A stretch of 10,106 nucleotides of DNA. Source: Mariniphaga sp. Its GTDB lineage: Bacteria > Bacteroidota > Bacteroidia > Bacteroidales > Prolixibacteraceae. A program made the position numbers and the translations under genes. Every line of letters starts with the position of its first letter. Positions within the stretch are counted from its first letter, which is position 1. Under the pieces are notes generated by a model. The model made no database searches. It saw nothing but the letters and a program-made list of their open reading frames with translations, and was not told the origin of the DNA. The stretch is taken from NCBI GenBank assembly GCA_025363795.1, contig JANYLE010000199.1, positions 1 to 10,106 on the forward strand, in the 5' to 3' direction. Below, in pieces: positions 1 through 6,767 of this stretch.

Positions 1-69
1 AAAAATGACGAACCCGGGAGTGGTGTATATTACCTGGATGAATTGTCTGGATGCAAACTGCAGTTTTAG
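1..69 (+). CDS. possible 3' end of an unidentified gene
   Basis: Frame 1 is open from the window edge to a TAG at 67-69 and would encode 22 residues ending in YLDELSGCKLQF. A hairpin that could act as a terminator starts 48 bp after the stop, which is the spacing expected for a gene end. I do not recognise the family. A competing frame starting at the ATG at base 5 runs through the hairpin and G-free tract to about base 170 and is probably fortuitous. The call rests on position and plausible composition only. Confidence 0.25.
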   Translation, partial: KNDEPGSGVYYLDELSGCKLQF

Positions 70-116
70 GCAAACAATAGACGGAGAATGCCAATATCAG
101 GAAAGGACTAAAATTG

Positions 117-148
117 AAAAGGACAGAACCGGGCGGTTCCATCCTTTT
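117..148 (+). terminator. two-part perfect hairpin, probable terminator or attenuator (copy 1)
   Basis: AAAAGGA (117-123) pairs with TCCTTTT (142-148). Inside, a CA/CA internal loop separates a second stem, GAACC (126-130) with GGTTC (135-139), closed by the loop GGGC. The 3' arm ends in four T residues. It starts 48 bp after the stop of the possible upstream gene. It could end that transcript or act as an attenuator in front of the leader ATG at 192. The identical hairpin recurs at 2459-2490. Confidence 0.6.
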
Positions 149-191
149 ACTAAAACTAACCAAACTAACTAACCTAACTAAACCTAAACTT

Positions 192-265
192 ATGAAAAAA
201 AATGTAATACAAATGTAAGGTACCCGGTGCACCCCACCAAATTTTTTAAGTTAATGAATTGTAAA
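192..265 (+). pseudogene. decayed 5' end of a SusC-like TonB-dependent receptor gene (copy 1)
   Basis: The ATG at 192 opens MKKNVIQM and closes at TAA (216-218). One frame over, the downstream sequence reads VRYPV then HPTKFFKLMNCK, and the second copy of the repeat reads VGGLM then HPTKSFKLKNCK. A single missing base just after ATGTA would join MKKNVIQM-Y to this stretch and give a plausible start of a SusC signal region. No receptor-like sequence continues past about 265. An alternative is that the 8-codon frame is a real leader peptide or that the element is a structured RNA. The SusC assignment is inference. Confidence 0.4.
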
Positions 266-407
266 GAAATTAAAAAATTATGGCGTGGCGCAGAAGTGAA
301 TGACCAGCGGTTTGTTAAGGCCAATTTGAAACAACCGGTCACAGAAGTCTGCTTCAAGAGAAGCTGACAAATTCAAACCATTTCTCGACCAGATTTGTTC
401 TTAGCAT
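266..407. other. spacer upstream of yyaL, no clear gene
   Basis: A frame continuing from the relict stays open to a TGA at 365-367, and its ATG at 254 would give 37 codons, but composition and lack of a start context make it unconvincing. CAGATTTG at 390-397 is one base from the Bacteroidota -7 consensus TAnnTTTG, but I see no TTTG at the right distance upstream and it lies only 10 bp from the yyaL ATG, so I do not call it a promoter. Confidence 0.4.
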
Positions 408-2420
408 ATGAACAAACAGAACAGATTATCGAAGGCAAGCAGCCCATATCTCAGACAACATGCTGACAATCCAGTGGATTGGTACGAATGGGGCGAAGAG
501 GCTTTATCGAAAGCCCGTAAAGAGAACAAACCGCTGATCATCAGTATTGGATATTCGGCCTGTCATTGGTGCCATGTCATGGCGCACGAATCATTCTCGG
601 ACGAGTCGATCGCAGAACTGATGAATACCCATTTTGTCTGCATCAAAGTAGATCGGGAAGAGCGCCCCGATATCGACCGGATTTACATGGAAGCCGCTCA
701 GCTTTTATCCGGACGTGGCGGATGGCCCCTCAACGCTTTTGCATTGCCCGATCGAAGGCCGTTTTATGCCGCGACCTATTTTCCACCCGATCAGTGGACT
801 GATGTGCTCAATCAACTTAGCTATTTATTTCAAACCAATAAAAGCAGAATTTTGGATGCAGCAACTTCTCTTACCGAAGGAATTCGTTCAAATCCATTTC
901 CCAGAATCAGCAATTCAAAGCCATTTGGACCAGCCGAATATTTAGCCACTTATGAAAATCAAATCAGCACGATAGATTTTGAACATGGTGGATACAAAGG
1001 AGCACCCAAGTTTATGATGCCAACGGGACTCGAATTTCTCCTTCAATACCACTACCTGACTGGAGATCAGAAAGCATTGGATGCTGTCACCATCTCGCTT
1101 GATGCGATGGCAAAAGGTGGAGTTTACGATCAGATCGGGGGAGGGTTTGCCCGTTATTCCACAGACCAATTTTGGAAGGTGCCCCATTTTGAGAAAATGT
1201 TATACGATAATGCCCAGTTAATCAAGCTTTATGCACATGCTTTCCAATTAACGAATAAACAGCTTTATGCTGAAATCGTCGGACAAACTATTGAATTTGC
1301 AGAACGGGAATTGCTGCATCCTAACGGAGGATTTTACGCGTCAATAGATGCCGACAGTGAACACGAAGAGGGAAAATTCTATGTGTGGACCAGACAGGAA
1401 ATTGAATCCGTATTGGATCCTAAGACCGCTCAAATCATTCTTCGTTTCTACCAGGTAACAACGTCCGGAAATTGGGAACCAGGAAAAAACATCCTTTACT
1501 ATAAAACTGAAAAGGCAGTTTTTGCAAGCGAGATCGGAATGTCAGTCACAGAATTAAACCTGATTCTTCAAAAAGCGAACAAATCGTTGCTCGATCACCG
1601 CAACCAACGCATTCGCCCCGCGACCGACGATAAAATACTTACGTCGTGGAATGCATTGATGCTATCAGCTTATGCAACAGTTTTTAGAGCTTTTGGTGAT
1701 GAGCAGTATTTAAAAGGAGCACTCCGCACTGCCCGTTTTCTGGAAGAAAACATGGTTAAAGAGAATGGTCTTCTTTTTCGTGTTTACAAGGATGGGAAAG
1801 TGAGCACTGAAGCATTTCTGGATGATTACGCACTTTTGGCTGAGGCCTTCATCAATCTTTATGAAGTGACATTCGATCTGCATTGGTTAAACCTGGGCCA
1901 GCTCTTGACTGAGCACGTGTGGAATCATTTCGCCGATCATGAAAACCACTTGTTTTTCTATACATCAGATCAGGCAGAAAATCTGATTGCCCGCAAGCAC
2001 GAGATTTCTGACAATGTAATTCCGGCATCCAATTCCGTCCTTGCCCATGTTCTTTATAAACTGGGATTAATATTGGAGAATAGCGATTACTCACAAATAG
2101 CTGAGAAGATGATCTTTAAAATAAGAAATGAAATCACTGTACAAGGGGCCTATTATGCCAATTGGGCAATGCTTTTGGGAAAACTGACTCATCCTACCTA
2201 TGAAGTAGCCATATTGGGAGAAAATTCCTTGTCCGTTTCCCACGAAATGCAGAAGAACTATTTACCCGTTTCAATTTTTGCCGGAGGGATCAATGAAAAT
2301 TTACCCATCCTGACACAACGCTTAATCAACGATAAAACAGTGATCTATGTTTGTCAGAACAAAAGCTGTAAACTTCCGGTCTATTCGGCAAATGAAGCGT
2401 TGGAGATGATGCAAAAATAA
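408..2420 (+). CDS. yyaL: YyaL/SPATA20-like thioredoxin-domain protein (DUF255)
   Basis: Complete 670-residue protein of the YyaL / SPATA20 family, whose usual length is about 650-750 residues. The N-terminal DsbH-type thioredoxin-like domain (about residues 5-165) begins with the family signature around SPYLRQHADNPVDW and has the redox-type motif CHWCH (Cys52 and Cys55), followed by DREERPDID and GGWPLNAF. The rest (about 180-660) is the alpha/alpha six-hairpin-like region with family signatures DADSEHEEGKFYVWT and DDKILTSWNALM. There is no signal peptide, so it should act in the cytoplasm. The biochemical role of the family is not settled; a thiol-redox or sugar-epimerase-like activity has been suggested from its folds. 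There is no Shine-Dalgarno sequence, as usual in Bacteroidota. The gene stands alone on the + strand, convergent with the glycoside hydrolase operon, and is bracketed by the two copies of the leader repeat. Confidence 0.95.
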   Translation: MNKQNRLSKASSPYLRQHADNPVDWYEWGEEALSKARKENKPLIISIGYSACHWCHVMAHESFSDESIAELMNTHFVCIKVDREERPDIDRIYMEAAQLLSGRGGWPLNAFALPDRRPFYAATYFPPDQWTDVLNQLSYLFQTNKSRILDAATSLTEGIRSNPFPRISNSKPFGPAEYLATYENQISTIDFEHGGYKGAPKFMMPTGLEFLLQYHYLTGDQKALDAVTISLDAMAKGGVYDQIGGGFARYSTDQFWKVPHFEKMLYDNAQLIKLYAHAFQLTNKQLYAEIVGQTIEFAERELLHPNGGFYASIDADSEHEEGKFYVWTRQEIESVLDPKTAQIILRFYQVTTSGNWEPGKNILYYKTEKAVFASEIGMSVTELNLILQKANKSLLDHRNQRIRPATDDKILTSWNALMLSAYATVFRAFGDEQYLKGALRTARFLEENMVKENGLLFRVYKDGKVSTEAFLDDYALLAEAFINLYEVTFDLHWLNLGQLLTEHVWNHFADHENHLFFYTSDQAENLIARKHEISDNVIPASNSVLAHVLYKLGLILENSDYSQIAEKMIFKIRNEITVQGAYYANWAMLLGKLTHPTYEVAILGENSLSVSHEMQKNYLPVSIFAGGINENLPILTQRLINDKTVIYVCQNKSCKLPVYSANEALEMMQK

Positions 2421-2458
2421 AGGTGCGAAATTTTGTGTTCGTCTCTTCCTGAAAATTG

Positions 2459-2490
2459 AAAAGGACAGAACCGGGCGGTTCCATCCTTTT
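2459..2490 (+). terminator. two-part perfect hairpin, probable yyaL terminator (copy 2)
   Basis: The same hairpin as at 117-148: a 7-bp outer stem AAAAGGA/TCCTTTT, a CA/CA internal loop, and a 5-bp inner stem GAACC/GGTTC with loop GGGC. It starts 39 bp after the yyaL stop codon, so it could end the yyaL transcript. The descending arm supplies only TTTT followed by AC, so it is not a textbook intrinsic terminator. Confidence 0.55.
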
Positions 2491-2533
2491 ACTAAAACTA
2501 ACCAAACTAACTAACCTAACTAAACCTAAACTT

Positions 2534-2607
2534 ATGAAAAAAAATGTAATACAAATGTAGGCGGGTTGATGCACCCTACCAAATCTTTTAAGTTAAAGAA
2601 TTGTAAA
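2534..2607 (+). pseudogene. decayed 5' end of a SusC-like TonB-dependent receptor gene (copy 2)
   Basis: The ATG at 2534 gives MKKNVIQM and then TAG. One frame over, the sequence reads VGGLM then HPTKSFKLKNCK and continues ITEKKC to a TAA near 2625-2630. It carries the same apparent one-base frame break as copy 1, so the break predates the duplication, was copied by gene conversion, or is functional. No further receptor sequence follows: the opposite-strand GH5-like relict begins by about 2651. Confidence 0.4.
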
Positions 2608-2650
2608 ATAACCGAAAAGAAATGTTAACCTTTTACTCCAAGGCAAAATG

Positions 2651-2815
2651 TTAGGGTGAATCAGAATAGTTGGCATCCACATAACAATACGGTTTGCCGT
2701 CCCTGATAAAATGGTCATCCTCAGTCTTGATAGATTTGTTTTTTTATGGCTTCGCCGATGCGGACGATGCAAATACAACAAGCGCCAATCCTAAAATGAA
2801 CAGTATTTTTCTCAT
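2651..2815 (-). pseudogene. relict N-terminus of a GH5-like (mannanase-type) exported hydrolase
   Basis: Reading down from the ATG at 2815-2813, the frame encodes a classic signal peptide, starting MRKILFILGLALVVF and ending SASAKP, then a TAA at 2746-2744. The same frame continues for 30 codons, including KTEDDHFIRDGKPYCYVDAN, to a second TAA at 2653-2651. The pattern of an acidic lead, then HF-x-DGKPYY-x-GAN, is what begins the mature part of Bacteroidota GH5 beta-mannanase-type enzymes (family knowledge). The first stop is one C-to-T change from CAA (Gln). The catalytic domain is gone. The ATG lies 27 bp downstream of the GH97 stop, so this was probably the last gene of the same operon. 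GH family assignment from such a short piece is tentative; that it is a broken exported-protein gene is more secure. Confidence 0.6.
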
Positions 2816-2841
2816 CCAATTATTCTGAGTCCTTTTATCTT

Positions 2842-4818
2842 TTACAGTTTTTCTATTCTTGCAACCCAGCCGCCACCCGGTGCCAACTGAATTTTCATTT
2901 TATCACCTGCAGAAATTTTAATCACTTCCTTCTTGTAATCAGTCGCTTCGCGGTCTGCATTTATTCCATCCTTAAATACCACTGCCTGGTAGGAACCAGC
3001 ACCCAGAAATGAAAAGTCAAGCGTTAATTCGCGTGGGGTCCAGTTGCTCATTGCTCCTACAAACCAGGTGTCGCCTTTCTTGCGGGCAATCGCAGCGTAC
3101 TCTCCCACCTTCCCATCGAGGGCCACCGTTTCGTCAAATGTAGCCGGAACTTTAGTAATGAAATCGGTACTCTCCTGCTCTTTCATATAGATGGTAGGAT
3201 TATCAGCCAAAATCTGGAGGGGTGCTTCATATACCACATACATAGCCAATTGCTGGCAACGCGTACCCTGACTCATAGGTGATGCATTTAAAGGCCGGTA
3301 GTTTTCCTTTATTGCATTTCGCATAGCTCCCGGGGTATAATCCAACGGGCCAGCCATCATGCGGATAAAAGGAATACTAACTGCATAACGGGGTTGATCT
3401 TCGACGGCCCATTTATAATTTTCCAAACCTTTCACACCTTCATATCCGATAACATTTGGATAGGTTCTTTGCAAACCAGTGGGTTTTGAAATTCCATGGT
3501 AATCAACCAATAAATGATTCTCGGCTGCGTTTTTGGCTATTTCGTATTCAGAGGCAATGGCAATCTGATCATCGCGATCAAAGAAGTCAATCTTAAATCC
3601 TTTAATGCCCATTTTCGAATAAAGCGGAAAAACCTTGTCCATCTGACGGGTAATGTCTAACCACGTTGCCCAAAGAATCACATCCACCCCTTTCTGTTTG
3701 CCGTAATCAACAATTTCCTTAAGATTGATTTCGGGTACAATCTTCAGCAGGTCATTTTTGACCGACCAGCCCTCATCCATAACGATGTACCTGATTTTAT
3801 TGGCAGCTGCAAAATCGATGTAATACTTGTAAGTTGGTGTATTGATACCGGCTTTAAAGTCGACATGGGTAATGTTCCAATTGTTCCACCAATCCCAGGC
3901 AACTGCGCCAGGTTGGATCCATGAAACATCAGACAATCTTGAAGGAGAAGCCAGCTTTTGTACCATATCATTGTTCAGCAACTCTTTGTCTTGATTACTA
4001 ATCACAATTGCACGCCAAGGAAAACTGCGGGCACCATTAGTTTTTGCGATGTAATCAGCTCTTTTGGTTGGGATGAGATTCCGTTGCACCGGTTCAGCAG
4101 CCAAAGGATAGGGCGCATAGACACCCATAAAACCTTTGCGGGTTTGATTGATATTCAGGAACATACCCGGATAATCTTCCAGATCGGCTTCGAGAATTAC
4201 TACTTTTTTATTTCCGCCTACATCAACCAACAATGGGAGAAACGCCAGTGAATCGGGTGCAAATTTTGAAATATTGACCTCTTTATAGAGCGCTTCAAAA
4301 GACGTGTTAAAGATTTTGCCCTCCCTGTAATCCCACATATAAGGAATAAATGCCTTGTGATCAGCCGTAAAATTGAAATTGGCTTCTTCGTTCTTGACAA
4401 TGATTTCACCTTTCTTCTTTGTGAAAAAACGATAGGCTAACCCGTCATTAAACACCCTGAAAATTACACCAAAATCATTTTTACAATTGATTGTAAGCTG
4501 ATTATACTGATTCTGGATAGTTGTTTTCTTGTAATTTATTGTGGTAATCGGCTGATCAATTTTTTCGGTCTTCGATGAACTGATTTTCGAATTAACACCA
4601 AGTACTTCCCCGCTTTCCAACAACAACGAAATTGCCGAAGGAGCTATGATCTGTTGACCGTCGTGCTGAACCGACCAAAGTATTTTAGTGCCAACTTCAA
4701 CCTTTAATGCAATTTTGTTGTCAGGCGATTTGATCTCAAAGCCTTTGCCTTTCTGTGCATTAAGTATCGTTGAACTCATTAGAAGCACAGTTACTAATAC
4801 GATTTGTTTGATTTTCAT
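2842..4818 (-). CDS. GH97 glycoside hydrolase, retaining type (probable alpha-galactosidase)
   Basis: Complete 658-residue exported enzyme. The type I signal peptide starts MKIKQIVLVTVLLMSS and is likely cut after ILNA. The GH97 N-terminal beta-sandwich spans about 28-285, the (beta/alpha)8 catalytic domain about 295-560, with AWDWWNNW (307-314) and VMDEGWS (346-352), and the small C-terminal beta domain about 565-655. The segment GFKIDFFDRDDQ (407-418) has Asp (D411/D414) where retaining GH97 members carry the nucleophile, whereas the inverting SusB-type alpha-glucosidases lack it. Glu460 and Glu466 in the YEGVKGLENYKW stretch are acid/base and metal-binding candidates. Known retaining GH97 enzymes are mainly alpha-galactosidases, so galactose release is the best guess; related activities such as on arabinopyranosides remain possible. 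It probably acts in the periplasm. It lies 75 bp after the GH35-like gene with no obvious promoter or terminator between them, consistent with one transcript. Confidence 0.93.
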   Translation of the reverse strand: MKIKQIVLVTVLLMSSTILNAQKGKGFEIKSPDNKIALKVEVGTKILWSVQHDGQQIIAPSAISLLLESGEVLGVNSKISSSKTEKIDQPITTINYKKTTIQNQYNQLTINCKNDFGVIFRVFNDGLAYRFFTKKKGEIIVKNEEANFNFTADHKAFIPYMWDYREGKIFNTSFEALYKEVNISKFAPDSLAFLPLLVDVGGNKKVVILEADLEDYPGMFLNINQTRKGFMGVYAPYPLAAEPVQRNLIPTKRADYIAKTNGARSFPWRAIVISNQDKELLNNDMVQKLASPSRLSDVSWIQPGAVAWDWWNNWNITHVDFKAGINTPTYKYYIDFAAANKIRYIVMDEGWSVKNDLLKIVPEINLKEIVDYGKQKGVDVILWATWLDITRQMDKVFPLYSKMGIKGFKIDFFDRDDQIAIASEYEIAKNAAENHLLVDYHGISKPTGLQRTYPNVIGYEGVKGLENYKWAVEDQPRYAVSIPFIRMMAGPLDYTPGAMRNAIKENYRPLNASPMSQGTRCQQLAMYVVYEAPLQILADNPTIYMKEQESTDFITKVPATFDETVALDGKVGEYAAIARKKGDTWFVGAMSNWTPRELTLDFSFLGAGSYQAVVFKDGINADREATDYKKEVIKISAGDKMKIQLAPGGGWVARIEKL

Positions 4819-4893
4819 TTTGTTATAATTGGTTTGTATTTGATTTATTTTTTGATTTCACGCTGATCGTAAAACTTTAATAAACAAGTCCCT

Positions 4894-6516
4894 TCAACGT
4901 GTGACCAACGTGGTATGCAATACACACGGTACTGCACCAAATCGTGGTCCGCCCCAATCGGTCTCGTCACCATTACGGTTGCGCAACAGCTTGAATGTTC
5001 CGTTCTCATACTGACCCTCTTCGACCTTCAGGTATTGCCATGTTTTACCGGTATTCGCCCCAGTTGGTTTAAAGGTGAAATGGCAGAGCGTACCAATCAT
5101 TATAAATTCGTTTTCACCCAGCTGCACTACCATCGCTTTGCCAATCGGCCTGGTATTGGTTTGCACCGTACTTCTTCTTGAAGCGCCAAATGTAACAGTC
5201 GCCTCCCAAGAGCCGAGATCAATAGTTTGGTTTGCATGATCTTCGCGTTCCACAACAGACTTGATCTTTCCTTCAAAACTCCATTTCGCTAGTTCCCGCA
5301 TCATAGGACCAGCCATCACATATTCCTGTGAAATAGAAGCGAGGCGCGTTTCGGTTTCAGCCTTTCCCTCACCCATTCCATTGTCATCTATTCCAAATGG
5401 TGAAAATCCAATGCCGCCATGTGCCAGAACCGGATAAAAGTACCTTACATATTCCTCCCCCGAACCGATTTCCGGCACAAACAAAGGATTATCAGAGCGG
5501 TCGTATAACTCAATCACTTTCAAAGCCTTTTCGCATTCTGGCATATAAATATCAGGAGCGAGTAAGTCGATGGCTGGGGCTGCTGCCTTCCAGATCGGGA
5601 TCACATTATCGGTTGGACCGCCACTTTCATAGTTGTTCGCGCTGGGGTTACTGATCGGATCGCGAAGTGCGGCATTAACGTACAAAGGCAATGAATTCAC
5701 CGCCTTACCTGCTGCCGCAACGTAACCGATGTATCGTGCAACCGACCAGGCCTGAAAATATTCGTCAGCATCTTTCCCGAATACCTCTGTCCAGGTTCCC
5801 CTGGCCTCAACAGACTTGCTTAAAGCCTTTAGAATTTCAGGTTTGAGCAGTTCAACCGGGACCTCTCTTTCGAAGAGTTTTTGGGTTTCGGCTGAATAAT
5901 CGCGGACACTTCCCCATGCTCCGGGTTCGTTTTCAACCTGGACCATCAAGACGGTATGCTGTTGATCAACCTGCTTCAAATGTTTCATTACTTCAGTGAA
6001 TGCTTTCGCATCTGCTTCCATCGCGGCCTTTGCGTGAGGGGAAGGGGAATCAACGGCCTGTCCGTTTTTTCCGGTGATGTTGGGATATTTCGCAGGTTCA
6101 CGCTTCATCCATTCAGGCATGTAATGGCTACTCCCATTTTTCCAGGTGGCAAACCACAGAAGCACCAGACGTACCTTGCGTTCACGCGCTTGTTTTAACA
6201 GCATATCCACGAGCGAAAAATCGAACTTTCCCTGCTGCGCTTCCACTTGCTCCCAGTAAATTGGGACTTCGAGCGTATTAGCATGCATCGCATCAATTGC
6301 CGACCACACCTGTGGCATCATGCCCGGCCATGCGCTGGAGTTGTGCGCCTGTCCCCCAAGGATGAAGAACGGTTCACCATCAACCAACAGGGCATGACGG
6401 CCCTCTTTTTCGACAATGCGCGGAACCTGTTGTTCTTTTACCTGAGCCGAAACAGATCCGACTACAAATAAAATGAATATGCTTATAATAAGAAACTTAG
6501 GCGTATACATTATCAT
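4894..6516 (-). CDS. GH35-like beta-galactosidase with DUF5597 C-terminal domain
   Basis: Complete 540-residue exported protein. The signal peptide contains FLIISIFILFVVGSVSA and is likely cut before Gln25. The clan GH-A catalytic barrel covers about 35-380: FFILGGQAHNSSAW near the N-terminus, LEVPIYWEQVE (82-92), the acid/base segment MVQVENEPG (Glu197 after Asn196) and the nucleophile segment PLFVPEIGSG (Glu349). The C-terminal part (about 385-525), including GENEFIMIG and GPRFGAVP, matches the DUF5597 domain of this GH35 subgroup. A characterised relative by family knowledge is the Cellvibrio GH35 enzyme that removes beta-galactose from xyloglucan side chains; whether this one shares that substrate is inference. 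The start may be Met1 or Met3 (MIMYTPK); neither has a ribosome-binding site. It follows the GH2 gene after a 251-bp gap that holds a propeller-gene relict and a palindrome. Confidence 0.9.
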   Translation of the reverse strand: MIMYTPKFLIISIFILFVVGSVSAQVKEQQVPRIVEKEGRHALLVDGEPFFILGGQAHNSSAWPGMMPQVWSAIDAMHANTLEVPIYWEQVEAQQGKFDFSLVDMLLKQARERKVRLVLLWFATWKNGSSHYMPEWMKREPAKYPNITGKNGQAVDSPSPHAKAAMEADAKAFTEVMKHLKQVDQQHTVLMVQVENEPGAWGSVRDYSAETQKLFEREVPVELLKPEILKALSKSVEARGTWTEVFGKDADEYFQAWSVARYIGYVAAAGKAVNSLPLYVNAALRDPISNPSANNYESGGPTDNVIPIWKAAAPAIDLLAPDIYMPECEKALKVIELYDRSDNPLFVPEIGSGEEYVRYFYPVLAHGGIGFSPFGIDDNGMGEGKAETETRLASISQEYVMAGPMMRELAKWSFEGKIKSVVEREDHANQTIDLGSWEATVTFGASRRSTVQTNTRPIGKAMVVQLGENEFIMIGTLCHFTFKPTGANTGKTWQYLKVEEGQYENGTFKLLRNRNGDETDWGGPRFGAVPCVLHTTLVTR

Positions 6517-6536
6517 TCGTTTTTAATTTAATTCGT

Positions 6537-6552
6537 TTTCCTAATTAGGAAA
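6537..6552. promoter_or_regulatory. perfect 16-bp palindrome upstream of the GH35-like gene
   Basis: TTTCCTAATTAGGAAA is its own reverse complement over all 16 bases and lies 20 bp upstream of the GH35-like start codon (6516). It could be an operator for a dimeric regulator or the footprint of a small hairpin (TTTCC/GGAAA with a 6-nt loop) in the transcript. No convincing TAnnTTTG box is seen beside it. Confidence 0.3.
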
Positions 6553-6582
6553 GTGCGCCGATTTTATCGTTGCAAATCGCCA

Positions 6583-6765
6583 TTATCGTGATTTCCAGAT
6601 CGGGCCAAAATCGGTCTGATCCCATTTGGAAAATACCCATACCACCTTTATATCAGGGGCAACCCCGAAGAAGATCTGAACGATACCCGATTCCTCAGTT
6701 TTATTATTTCCTGCAACACAGTTACTAATTACCGTGTTTCCATTGGCCAGTCGGGTGGTGTATTC
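6583..6765 (-). pseudogene. relict C-terminal piece of a PQQ-like beta-propeller protein gene
   Basis: Directly after the GH2 stop (TAG, 6770-6768), in a different frame, 60 codons are open down to a TAA at 6585-6583. The product contains TRLANGNTVISN, then a GxVQIF segment, PDIKVVWVFSKWD and DFGP. This is the blade pattern of exported PQQ-like beta-propeller proteins of Bacteroidota (xLxNGNTxIxN ... VQxxEVTPDKKVVW ... DxGP; family knowledge). There is no start codon in the frame and no room for the hundreds of residues such proteins have, so it is a left-over 3' end, perhaps from a deletion that fused the GH2 end to it. It shows that the operon once had another gene here. Confidence 0.55.
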
Positions 6766-6767
6766 CC

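Larger units (their letters stand above)
110..265 (+). repeat. direct repeat copy 1 (SusC-type leader element)
   Basis: Bases 110-217 are identical over 108 bp to 2452-2559. The next 10 bases (218-227) are almost unrelated between the copies, and the following 38 bases (228-265) match 2570-2607 with three mismatches. In order the element holds a two-part hairpin (117-148), a tract without any G rich in AACTAAC words (149-191), an ATG (192) and eight codons reading MKKNVIQM followed by TAA (216-218). Arrangement and start resemble the leaders that precede susC-family TonB-dependent receptor genes in Bacteroidota; that link is inference from memory of such leaders, while the repeat itself is seen directly. 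Confidence 0.93.
2452..2607 (+). repeat. direct repeat copy 2 (SusC-type leader element)
   Basis: The second copy of the element at 110-265, at an offset of 2342 bp. Identity is complete over 2452-2559; similarity falls sharply at 2560-2569 and returns at 2570-2607. It begins 32 bp after the yyaL stop. The eight-codon frame at 2534 again reads MKKNVIQM but ends in TAG (2558-2560) instead of TAA. Confidence 0.93.

Noticed and set aside
390..397. CAGATTTG as the -7 box of a yyaL promoter
   Set aside because: It differs from TAnnTTTG at the first base, lacks a -33 TTTG at proper spacing and would leave almost no leader before the ATG.
110..2607. Composite transposon or insertion sequence with yyaL as cargo
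   Set aside because: The flanking repeats hold no transposase, no terminal inverted repeats and no target duplication that I can see.
2593..2781. Minus-strand 62-codon frame starting MLYLHRPHRRSHKK
   Set aside because: It overlaps the GH5-like relict in another frame. The relict has a signal peptide and a recognisable hydrolase start, while this frame has neither.
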